From Puffinus mauretanicus (taxonomy: Eukaryota > Chordata > Aves > Procellariiformes > Procellariidae), in assembly GCA_023333565.1 (NCBI GenBank), contig JAJKFH010002198.1, positions 1 through 64,000 of the forward strand: a DNA stretch of 64,000 bases, written 5' to 3'. The translations under genes and the position numbers were made by a program. The notes beneath the pieces are model-generated. The model was not told the origin of the DNA. It saw only the letters and a list, made by a program, of their open reading frames with translations, and ran no database searches. Positions 33,429 through 44,450 of this stretch are shown here, piece by piece (the stretch's first letter is position 1; every line of letters begins with the position of its first letter).

Positions 33429-33554
33429 CTGTCTTTATCTCAACCCATGAGTTTTCTCGCTTTTACCCTTCCAATTCTCTCCCCCATCCCACCGGGGAGG
33501 AGTGAGCGAGCGGCTGTGTGGGGCTCAGTTGCCAGCCGGGGTTAAACGACGACA

Positions 33555-33559
33555 GTTTC
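33555..33559. repeat. Target site duplication, right copy
   Basis: GTTTC immediately after the LTR's terminal CA. It pairs with 32971-32975. Confidence 0.85.
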
Positions 33560-33887
33560 TCTTTCTGTCTTCTTTGGGATGGAGCGCTACCCACATGGTG
33601 TTTTTAATACCAGTTATATTTGCACGAATACATGCACTTTGTTTCATTGACCTTCGTGTTTTGCTGCCCACATATTTAAAGGTAAAATAATAGAATATTT
33701 TGACTCGCTTATTTCCACGGCACTTCTCTGTGGTGTTACTGGCTGTGCTTTGGGTACAGTCTTAGCAGGAGAAATTAAATAAAAAAATAGAAGAAAACAA
33801 AGCAGCCTTTCAATTTGCTTAACCGAAGTGGAGTGTCTAGGCAGCAGTGATGTAATTTTCACAGCTGCTGAGCACTTCAGCTTTCAC

Positions 33888-33895
33888 TGACGTCA
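33888..33895. promoter_or_regulatory. Full CRE palindrome outside LTR
   Basis: TGACGTCA about 330 bases right of the LTR, in unique sequence. It is a perfect consensus site for CREB/ATF factors. No nearby transcript start is known. Confidence 0.35.
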
Positions 33896-34579
33896 TTTGT
33901 GGGCTCCAGTATGGGTGCCTGGCATCGAGCTTTTGGTAACAGGATTTGGAAATGCCACTCCAAGGTTCCCATTGCCATCCAAGTGTCCTTAGCAACAAGC
34001 ACAAAAGAAATGCAGAAAATACGAGATGCCAGAAGAGTGGTTTTTCTTCAAGTTCCCCGTCTGATAGGTGCAGGGTTTCGTCCCACCCTACTGACACCAC
34101 CGTCTTCAAGGACGCATAAAATGCTGTCAGCACAGTCACCTACTGAAGACCTCCCTCGACCCTGCCATAGGCTAAATGAATTATGTTTGCTCGCCCACTC
34201 ATAAACCCAGAGAGACAAATCTGCAGTTGGTCACACTTAGGCAGCTTATATTCGAGCATCTGTTACACGGTTAAAAATGGTTTTTTTGACATCAAGGTGT
34301 TTGACAGCAGCAAATGTCCGACACCCAGGAGGAGGTGTGGCAACGCTGTGGGTCTGTGAAAGCCCTCGCTACCCTGCCCCTGTTGTTTCAGCGGCTGAGA
34401 TCCCCGGATTAGAGGGACTCGCTGGTTTTTGCTGACGCACCTCCCCTCTGACCCACACCATCTCTGTTACCCAAATGCTGCAGGAGGCAGGCGGGGGCCA
34501 CCGGCTCTATCAAATCGCGAGGTGTGAACAAAGGACCGTGAGGAACTGGAATGAGATCACCAAATCCATTTGATTTATT

Positions 34580-34920
34580 CGGGATTTGAGCCTAGGTCTT
34601 CTGGGTGAAAGTGAGTGCGTTAACCCGCTGTGGGAGTTAATTCCTTGCCTAGTCATTATTCAGGCATCATTAAAGTATGCATTGTGCTGGAGGTCAAATC
34701 AGATTGCTCTAAAGAATTTGGAATGGGAAAAATGCTGGGGGTTTTTCATCAGCCCAAGTGTTTGGTTATCTCAGTGTTTAGCTATTTATATTGTGCCTGT
34801 CACTGTGGCATGTCACTGTATAAACAAAGGGATGCTCTAAATCTCTTATTATTTTAATGGCATTAATGTTCTTCAGCTGGGGAAAAAAGAAAGTAATTTC
34901 CCCCTGGAAAATAACAGAGT
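34580..34920. promoter_or_regulatory. Candidate conserved non-coding element
   Basis: AT-rich block in GC-rich surroundings, with GAGTTAATTCC near 34,634, CATTAAAGTATGCATTG near 34,667, GGAATGGGAAAAATG and a run of ATTA-type sites near 34,850. No repeat match and no plausible frame. Function is inferred from composition. Confidence 0.3.
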
Positions 34921-36334
34921 AAGTGGTTTAACGTAAACAGCGGCTCTGGGAAAACTGCTCTTACAGGCAGAACGGTCCCGCGGCTCCGCATCAGCTGGCA
35001 CCAACAGCCGCCCGGTCGCACCTGGAGATGCTGCTACCCGCACCCTCTCCTAGCGCCAGGGACAAGCCCCCACTGCTGCAAGAAGGGCTGCCCTGCAACA
35101 GCAAAAATGCGAAGGAGGATGACAGCCTGGATCTATTAACACTTAAAGAGAGAAAGAGGAGCAGCACTGCCTGACTCTAAGCTCTCATGCACGAGTGTAA
35201 CTTTGAGCAGAGCTCTCCTCTGCAGAGGTAAGCTGGGTGCCTTGTTCAAATCATATGCTCTGGCACCAGGGGGGAGAAGCAACACATGGGCTGGATCAAG
35301 GAGTATTCATTTCTTGGCGATTCACAATGATACAACTTGTAATTGCAGATCCAGACATATGCTGCCCTTATCACAGAAAAGAAAAATGCTAGGATAATAA
35401 CTCCATGCTGGAGGGGGATCAGCGAGGCAGAAGCAGGAGCAAATGAGGGGTACAAGAAGTCAGCTCCCTCCCCGGAGAAACTTGTCTGGCTTTCTGGCTG
35501 TGGCAGCAAGGGGAGAGGAACTGGAAACTGGAAGCAACTTGAAAACCAGATCGAATTGGTCTGTAAAATAAAATGATGGTCCCCCTTGGGGACGCATGAT
35601 GGCTGGGGAGGAAGTCTAAATACTGAGACTATTTCAGTGCTGCGAGGCGGTGCTCGGAGAGCCTTGGTGTCTGGCACACTTGTGTGAGGAAGAGAGAGGA
35701 AGGGCGAGAGCACCAACTGGCTGTATTGGGCATGGCAGGCAAAAGGACCCCCCTAAGGCTGAAAGAGGCCTCCATAAATTTCAGTCTGTGGGGTTTTCTT
35801 TAGCCTTGTTTCATGTGGAAATAAGGCCAAGACTATCACTCTGTTAGCTCCCTCCAGACGACTCCCAAACTTTCTGACCAGCTTGATGAAGGTGATGTTC
35901 TCAAAGATGTTCAGTCCCTGCAGGTCACTTCCTTCATGCAAACAAGCACCTGAGAAGAAAACACAAATCCGGACCCGCAGGAGCTCAGGTGCAGCAGCAT
36001 TAGCCAGGTGCCATGAAGGAAAGGGGGTTTATGAGCACCGCAGCTGCAGATCTGTGCCTTCGGCAGTGCAAAAATGGCGAAATTGCTAAAGGGAGCACAT
36101 TAGACAAGGGGTAATCCAGGAGCAGGACACGCAGTTGTAGGGATCCAAGCTTCATACATTCATCTGCCCAGCAGTATCTATTTGTAATTCATTTCAAATT
36201 GAATCTGAAATTTCCACGCATTTCTCCGTCCAGGGACTGAAACACATTCATGTACTTTGATATCCACAAGGGGATGCGTGTCCTGAGCACAGGGCTCAAC
36301 GCAAGCCCCCTACTCGAGGAGTTTAGGGGACATC

Positions 36335-36383
36335 AGAGATGTACGGAGCTGCGCTGAGGTGTACTGAGATGTACTGAGCTGCA
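36335..36383. repeat. Degenerate tandem repeat (GAGATGTACTGAG-like)
   Basis: About three imperfect copies of a 13-20 base unit built on GAGATGTAC and GAGCTGC. Confidence 0.55.
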
Positions 36384-39300
36384 GTGCCCGGTCGGCATGG
36401 GAGAACAGGACTGAGAGATGCACAAACCCCAAAGCAGGAGGAGGTCCCTCCTGCCATCTTTGCCACTCTTCAAGTGTGAGGGGCTGAGATAGCCTGGAAT
36501 TCCTCTCGAGGCACTTCCAGCCCCACTGGCTATGAATCCGATACAGAGCTGGAACACCGTATATCCAAAACGTCTTTGTTCCTGGCCAGTAATGCAGGGA
36601 GCAGAGACCTCTAAACACCAGACAAGGATCCAAGCCACGTCATTCATGTTTCAACCTAGCACGCAGGGGGCTGGCTCTGTGCTTTAAAGGAGAGATACAA
36701 ATTGCTGCCTCTCTTTCTAAATATCCTGGTTCAGGCCTTACCTTTGCCCTGCAGCAAAGCACAGTGTAAGATCAACTTCCTAAGAAGGAAATTATTTGGT
36801 GCATGGAGTCCAGTGGTGAAAAACACTTTGTGCCGTGTCAGGGATGGTCCCACTCTTGCATGCACATGGATTTCACCCAAGGCAGATCTGTGCCCTCATT
36901 GGGAACAAGACCCATCTAGCAGCCGTGTGCTTCTATACGCTGAAACATGCAAAACTGGGGACAGTCATGTACTGGAGTGCCAGATGTTCAGGTACTGGGG
37001 CAGCCTGGAAAAGTATCCTTTGTGGCTGCTTTTGCCTTCTCCCCAGACTCACCTGGACCAGCTCCTCGTTGCCTACCCCTTCATTGACCTAGTGGCCTTA
37101 TACCTCCAGTACAATGCTTTTGCAGGATACCAGCAGGAGTCTCCTACTCTAGCAACTTCTTCCCCGTGGTATGTGATGGCATTCGGGGCTGACCTCCCAC
37201 AGGTGGTGGGACGGGAGGCTTGTGAGCCAACACATCTCTTTGGGGCAGGACCCCTAGCACGCGAATACCCGCTGATCAGCATGGCTTTGTTTTTCCGGTA
37301 GCATGGACTCATTTTACAAGGCGAAGTAGGATGATTGCACTCCTATGGTGTTGCGCTTGCCTGCTTTGCCTGCCTGTTCCAACCTGACAGGTTGACAGGG
37401 TCCCAAATTCGGCAACAGTCAGCCTGTAGTGATTGCGGGAGGGCAGGAATGGGAGACACTGCCCCATTCTCCCGTAGGGGTGAGGCTGCCTGAGAGGGAC
37501 CTAAATGCGCTTGATGCTGGCTGGGTGTACCAACGGGTATGGGAAAGCCAGGATCCTGCTGACAGTCTGCCGTGTACAATTGTTGGACCACTCATTTTCG
37601 TTTTCAATGTTAAAGAAATATTACAAAAGGATTACACTGGGGATTGCTAATTTAACCTTTGATGGAGCCCATGTAACACCTTGGTGGAAGACTTGATGCT
37701 TACCTCTGGTTCTCCAGTGGTAGCAGTATCCAGTGATATCTTTTAAAAGACAACTGGGGCAGAAGCGATGCTTAGGCTGTGAAATAGGTCAAACGTGATG
37801 CGACACCTTATCCGTTTAGCTGTGAACTCCACCACTGCTACTCAGCCTCCACATTGATTATCTGACGGTTTTAAAGTGCTCCTGAAACCTCTGCCTATTG
37901 CCTCATATAATTACATTAAGGAGTAAGCACTGGCCCTGCGTCCTTTCAGCTCGGAGGATCCAATTATTGTTTCTCATTTCTGTAGCCCAGGAGAAGAGAG
38001 AGGGCCATCTTAACGCACAGATGGCCTGCGATTTACATCAGGACCCATGGGGTTAGGGACCGTCCCAGCAGAGAAAGCTCACTAGCCTTTCTTTTATTGA
38101 ACTGTCTGCGAATGATGCCTAGTCAAAATCCCGGCTACTTGTGGCCATTAAAGATCCAGTGGTGCTTTTTGCAGGACTAACACCCACGTCCTGAGCCCAT
38201 TCGAGGGGGGCGGTGTGCGTGGAAATACACTCCAGCTTCCTAAATCCTACTTCCTGACTAAATTGCAAGAAAGAGGCATTATCTCCTTCCTGCCCTGCGT
38301 TTTCCCGTAATGCTATTAAGCTGTAGGCAATCAAATAGTTACTGCATATTGCTCCAGAGCTGGGAGCGTTTCCGCTGTGAATTCAGGAGATCCAAATGTG
38401 TCGTTTCAGTTTGTGAAGTGCCTGGGAACGGCGCTTACTGCCTTGAGAAGAGCTCTTCAGTCCTGCAGGCATTTTTATGAGGCTGTAAAATGTCCCCGAG
38501 CCTGCTAAAGGCTGAAATATTAGCAAAAAAAAATTTAAAAACTGAATGCACTTCTAAGCTTCACCTTAAATCATTGGATTCGTATGAAAGATTAAAACAC
38601 GGACGTAGGAGCTGAAGTGTTGGGGAGGAGGCTTGGCTCTGACAACGGCAATGGTGCAGCCGTGTCATGAGTAGCTGCTTCGTGTAGGGTGGAAACGTCT
38701 GGAAGAGACACCAACCACACTCGGGCTTGTTCTTCCCCTGATTGCATGACTTTTGTTGAGGAATACACAAAATGAGCACTTAAAATTAGACACTGAGAGC
38801 TCTTGCTTAAATGAAGAGACTGTCAATATTTGCAGAGCGATGCTTGGGCTCACCCAGACGGTATCCGAATACATCGCATTTGAATGGCTGAATACATGGA
38901 GCACTCTCTTCTCTTTCTCTGCTTAATGAAAAACAAAATGGGGAGAGCCTGATTCTGCTTTTCAGATTCATTGTGTTCACATTTTTTCCAGATGCTCCCA
39001 AACTTGGTCTTGACTTTTCAGCAACTACTTCAAATAGCAGACTCAGCACAATGGCACGTACTGGCCTACGACTATATGAAACGCAAAAGGGGAAAAAAGA
39101 AAGACTTTGTTTTCCAAATGTTGTAGGTTTCTGCTTCTCTAATCTCCCTTTCTCTCTGGGTTGTTAGCTGAAATACCCAGACATTGACTGGTTCCAGAAG
39201 CAGAAGGGGAGCGCGTTGCTTGAAGGCTGAATTGAATTGTAACACGGCGTGATCTTGCCAGGCTGGCTAGGCAAAGCATCCCATACAACACCCTTGTTTC

Positions 39301-41648
39301 TTGCACTTTTATCACTAAGAAATCATAATTTTGAAGCTGGTGGGCATTACCATCCCAGGTGGCTGGCATGTCTTTGTGAATTTTTTATTTTACTTTGCTG
39401 GAATAGCAGGACATGAGAGCCTGGTCTGAGGCAATTTCATGCGTCTCAGGTAGGGCCAAACTCTGTTGGATCTGTAGTGCTGCAAGCTCAAAGTATCCAC
39501 AGTGAAGGCCTCTGCCCTCTAATCTTTCCGTGCTCAAAGCATTTCTTATCCATCCCTGACCTCTGATCCCCTTGGTGTCTCTGGCTTTTGCGGGCAGTTA
39601 GCTGCCCTCCCTTGCAAAACCTTCCCTGTCTCTGTCTCTCAGATGACAGGGAGGCTGATTCCCACCGCAGGGGATAGAAAGCCTTGCACTCCACAGCAAG
39701 CGCGGCTGCTTCCCTGCCCCATTGCCTCCATCAACCTTCACGCACCTTGCTGGGTACCTCCGCTGGAAACAGCAAGAGCATGGGCGCGGTTCACACAACA
39801 GCACTTCCCACCCCTTCCATCTAGATCTCCATTTAACAGAAGTCCTGTAAGCCTCTGAGTACTTTATAAAGCAGCCTGAATACTATTATCTCCCCCATAC
39901 AGCAGGGGAAACTACAGCTTAGAGCTTGCTAAAAGGCATATCACATGAGGACCTTGTTTTCCATTTTCCTGAACTGATGTACTGGCCGTGGCACCATGAC
40001 GCATTCACTGTTTCTCCTGTTTCTTCACACAGCAGGTCCCCGAATGCGAGGACATGTTCCCTACCCTGGGAGCGTTCGCTGGCCCATCCCTGAGGTCAGG
40101 GGATACAATTTCCAACCCTGATTTCCTGGAACAAACCAGCCGTAAAAGCAGAAGTATCTGACAAATTTGGTCTGGCACAGACTGTTCAGTGCAAATCTTA
40201 ATGCAAATAAGAGAAATGTCAGTGCTAAAAGAAAAAGAGTATTTAGGAAAAGAAATTAAAAATCTTGTGCTGTTTTGTGGCATTTGTGCATAAAATAATG
40301 AGACCAAATATATCACCATTGGATTTGGGCCAGATAAGTTCATAACGTCTAATCCAGCTGGTGGATCATGACTCCCTTCATTATTTAAAGCAATGCTGTG
40401 GGAAAAGACACACAGCAAAGCTAACAAGATGGTGCTTGAGCTGCCATACTCCTGGCAGGCGAACAAATGCAGCGTGCGTTTTCTCACACCAGCAGGGAGA
40501 GGAAAGGAAAACGTGGAGCTAGCGAGGAGCCCAGCATCCCCTCACGACGCAGACCGAGCCTCACCCGCTGCCATCTCCCCTGCAGTCTGGCTCTGCTCGT
40601 CTCAAGTGACAGTGTTTCCCTGCTCCTCCTGACCACAGTCCTGGGGTTTGTAAGGCGGTGTGATACCCAGCCAGGAGAAGGCTGTGCTGGAGCAGAGTGG
40701 TCCGTCCGGCTCTCCAGCCTGTCCCGCCAGTGCTGGGAGACAGGCGGCAAGCACCTACCTGGCAATGCTTCCCCTAAGCACGCTCCTCGGCAGCTCAGGG
40801 ATGGAGCCAGAGGTGGTAACTTTGCACGGATCAGCCCTTCAGCGACTTATTTCCTTCTCCCTATTCACCCAGTCTCCCACGCAAACTTTTTGGCTCATGG
40901 CATCAGTGTGGAGATCATGTCTTGGTTGCATCCTCTTGCGATACCCTCAGCCGCCTTCTCCTCTCCTGGTATCCGCGCCCTTCCCGCACTTGCTTGTGCC
41001 TCCTCCACAACTCAGCTGATGGGCCCTCCCAGTTTTTGGCACTGGTGATTTGGGGACGGTCTATAGGCCCTGCCACAAGCCTCTCCCTGCACACGGTCCC
41101 CCTGCCTGTCCTCTGCCGGTCCTGCGGGCCCCCCTCGCAGGAGCTGGTGGACGTTGCCCCAGCACCGCCGGCACGTCCCCATCCCCAAAGAGCCTCACGC
41201 AGCTTTCAGCTGCAGAAGGCGTCATGCTGCCTTGTGTTTAAGATGATGTTTTTCAGGCCATGAGCACTGTGGGTCCAGCACGGCTGCCACAGCAGGGAGG
41301 ACACGAGGGCTCTGTGGAGCTCGGGCTCTACGGCTTGGCTCAGAGGTGGCCGTGTGTGTGTCGGCATCTTTTTGTATGGTCGTGGGGAGATTGATTGGGC
41401 TGCAACGGCATTGGCACGCACAACTCTGCTTCTCCTCCTCCGTACTTAGGTCTTTCAGCTCTTCTTAGCCTGTTTTGGAAGCGGCTTTCTGTGGAAAAAA
41501 TAGAAGGACACCCTTGCTTCATTGCCCATGATATATAGCTGCCAGAACCAGGCATTTTTTATTTTTCTAGGTAAAATTAAAAAAAATATCCTGGTCATGA
41601 CATTTGTTTTCCCTCCAAGGTTTGTTTTCCAGGAACGTTGATTCTTGT

Positions 41649-41681
41649 CTCGGAGAGCTTGTCGGGCACCTCGGAGAGCTT
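41649..41681. repeat. Direct repeat CTCGGAGAGCTT
   Basis: The 12-mer occurs exactly at 41649-41660 and 41670-41681, a 21-base period. Confidence 0.75.
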
Positions 41682-43859
41682 GGCACTTGTCAGCATGGTC
41701 CTTAATTGATGCATCAACAGGGCTGTCGCATCTCTCAAGCATCTCCCAAATATATGAGATACACAGATATAAACAAAAGCTTGAGGCACAACCAGAAGTA
41801 CAAAAATATGATTAAGTAACTTTCTCGCAAATCAATTTTCACCCGCTTTTTTCCTCCTCTGTCTCAATCTGACAAGCTCCTCTGTCATCCATGCAGGCTT
41901 CCAAGAAAAAAAGCAGGACAAGACAAATATTACCTTCTACAGTGGGAAAGCAAATTGACCCCTCTTTGTATTGTAGGTGAATTTTTCCAGTTCTCCTTCA
42001 CACAAAACAAAGACTACAACGTTATCCACGTATTTGTACATCGGCATCTGAGTCTTGGAGCTCAAACAAGAGGAGACAAAGAGCAGGAAACAGAAATAGC
42101 TTTACTGAAGTGCTGGGTTGGGTGTTTCAGCAGATGGGTGGAGAATGAAGAAGGTCAGGAGAGGTAAAAGAGCCCATAAACACCCAGAAATAGGTGTGGT
42201 GCTTTCACCGTGTGCTCAACAGCTGCCTGGGGATGGTTTCCTTGGAGGGCAAACATTGACTGCCCGCAGGCTCAGGAGGCAATCATTTTGGGCAACGATT
42301 TTGGGTGGAGGGGGCAGAGGGCAGGTCTGGACTGTGGGGCAGTGCCTGCTCAGAGGTTGCTGAGCGGCAGAGCCCTGAGGCTCGGGAAGCGGAGCGAGCC
42401 TCTGGCTGGGCACCGGTTCCAGCACTGTGGTTGCTGCTGGCTCTGCAGCTCTGCTGGCTGTTTTGCCGAGGCAATTTGGGGGGCCGCCAGGCTGCTGCTT
42501 TCCTCAGGCTCCCAAATCTCAAAACACACATACTTTGACGTCCCCCAAGATAGCCACCAAACCACCTCGCTCGCTCACTCGGGAAATGCATCTCACAGGT
42601 GCTGTCCAGAGGTGAGCGGGTGCCCAAACACCGCTGCTGACCCGTGTGCAAGGCAGGGAAACCCACACGAAGAGCACCAGCACACTGCCTGCCCAACAGG
42701 TCTTGTTTAAAAGCCCTTTCCCAGAAAAAGGGTGAGCACAGTAAACGCCCGCTTGCTGAGCCAAGAAACAGCACCTCTCCCAGCGGCACCCTCCTTTGCT
42801 GCCGTCTGCATGTGCCGCTTCCCTCTCTGCTTCCAGCAAGAAAACTCCCTTTCTTTCCTCGTTATCATGTCCTCCCTCCACCTTCTCATTTCTCGAGTGA
42901 ACAAACACAATGCCATTGACCGTTCCTGAAGAGTCGTGTGTTCGGTAAGGCTGGCCTTGCTGGTTGTTCGGCAGCAGCCGCTCGCTGCTGGTGGCTCAGC
43001 ATGAAGCAGCATCAACACCCCGTGCCGAGGCTGCTATGGCCCAGCCTTGGGCTGAGCTTTGGGAAAAGTGCCGTGCTTGTGCCTGCACCGTGGGGTGGGA
43101 CACGTGCCAGAGAAAGGCAGTGGGACGGCTGCCGCAGCATCACCTCTGCAGTCCATGTGCGGAGTTACACAAATGCAGCCTTTCTACTCTTTAAGGCCAC
43201 TTTTGGGTTTTCCTTGAGGGAAACCCCTCAGCTTTTGCTCTCCTGCTGCTTTGCATGCAGCCCGGTGGGCACAGGTCAAGGCCGGGGAGCAGGATGTGGC
43301 AGGGAACAGGGGCAGCGACAGGGATGGGGACAGACACAGGGAAGGTACAGGGGAGCCCATGAGCACACGAGATACTACCGAACCACAGGGGAAAAAGCCA
43401 AGAGGCCTCCAGCAGGTGTCCGGAGCAAGCATCAGTACGTTTTTTTATTTTTGGACATTGGCTGAGTGCTAAAAGTTTTGCAAAGTGATGACGGCTGCCC
43501 AAGCACAAACTCTCCCGCCGTCCCTCCAGAGAAACGCGAGGTGCCGTGCAGGCTTGGGCATCCACACGCCCTCCCCGCCCCGAGGAAGATGTTGGGTACG
43601 GAGGCTCAGGCCCGGTGTTAATTGGCCCAGCCTGCCAATTACCCGAGGTGCTAAAGGTTTGATGTTGCCAGGCGGAGGGGGCCCCACGGGGCTTCTGATT
43701 GCTTGTGCCGGGCCCCTGCGGAGAGCCGGACGCTGGCGAGGGGCAGGGAAAGCGGAGGCGACATCCTCGGGGGCTCGCAACAACACACGGTCAAATTTAT
43801 TATTTTTGTTTGTCGTTTCCTGTCGAGGGCGAAGGACCCCAAGCTACGGCCCGTCCCCG

Positions 43860-44450
43860 CGCCTACCCCCTCGGTGCCCTATCGCAGCGGGATGTGAGGG
43901 GTCCCTCCCACCTCCCAGGGCAGCACCGCCCGTCAGCAAGCCCCCTTCCCCCGCCGCCCGCCGGGGCAGCGCTGACCCCCGCCTCCCCCGGCAGCGGCCT
44001 GCGGCCGCGCGCCCCCCGCAGCCGGGAGCGCGGAGCCAGGCGGGCCGGGCAGCGGCGGGCGCGGCGCGGCGGGGCAGCGGCGGGCGCGGGGCGTGCGGCG
44101 GGCGGGCGGCAGGTGGAGCCGCGGCGCCGCGGCGGGGCTGGGGCCGGGCCGGGCCGGCGGACGCTAGAGGTCCCTCGCCGCTCACGGTTGGGCGGCACCG
44201 GGGCGCAGGCGGCGGGACCGCGCCGGGCGCTGAAGCGGGCGGGTACCGAGGGCCAGCGGCTCCAGGGAGCCGCCGCCGCCGCCTTCCCCTCCGCGGCCGG
44301 GGCAGCGCCTCCGCTCCCGCCGCCTCCCACCGGCCCCGGAGGGCGGCTGGCTCCCGCAGCGCCGAGCTGCCCGCTGGTAGCCACCGCGGCGGCCAGCAGA
44401 GCGGGGTCCGTGGGGACCAGGGCGAGGGAGCTGGGGGTGAACGGGGGTTT
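43860..44450. promoter_or_regulatory. Strong CpG island
   Basis: Dense undepleted CpG over about 600 bases: the line at 44,041-44,100 alone has around a dozen CpGs. It has GC-box-like words, a (GCC)5 run near 44,270 and a potential G-quadruplex at 44134-44153. It stands out from the flanks, which drop back to AT-rich DNA right of 44,450. In birds such islands usually mark promoters. No coding first exon could be supported, so the transcript, if any, may be non-coding. Orientation is unknown. Confidence 0.7.
44134..44153 (+). other. Potential G-quadruplex in CpG island
   Basis: Four G runs (4, 4, 3 and 3 bases) separated by two-base loops, a compact canonical pattern. Confidence 0.6.

Larger units (their letters stand above)
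32976..33554 (+). mobile_element. Solo LTR of an avian ERVL-type endogenous retrovirus
   Basis: A 579-bp element with TG...CA ends, flanked by the perfect 5-bp target duplication GTTTC at 32971-32975 and 33555-33559. The body matches an LTR I know as abundant in neoavian genomes: the opening CTGGTTTTGGCTGGGGTAGA, the central GGGATATTCCATACCATATG block, and the closing AGTGAGCGAGCGGCTGTGTG followed by GGGTTAAACGACGACA. ATTAAA at 33423-33428 is the likely LTR polyadenylation signal, which sets the plus orientation. No internal retroviral genes or second LTR adjoin it, so it is a solo LTR left by recombination. The family name (TguLTRL/ERVL-like) is from memory. Divergence appears moderate. Confidence 0.88.
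33560..43479. other. Intergenic, no gene supported
   Basis: Mixed-composition, increasingly GC-rich DNA. Open frames up to about 200 codons occur (for example 36,702-37,301 +) but overlap frames on the other strand, many start with non-ATG codons, and none resembles a known protein. The stretch holds an AT-rich candidate enhancer at 34,580-34,920, a degenerate tandem repeat at 36,335-36,383 and a 12-bp direct repeat at 41,649-41,681. Confidence 0.6.

Noticed and set aside
36702..37301. 199-codon plus-strand frame
   Set aside because: It starts at a non-ATG codon, has no recognisable domain and no splice context, and an 85-codon frame overlaps it in another phase.
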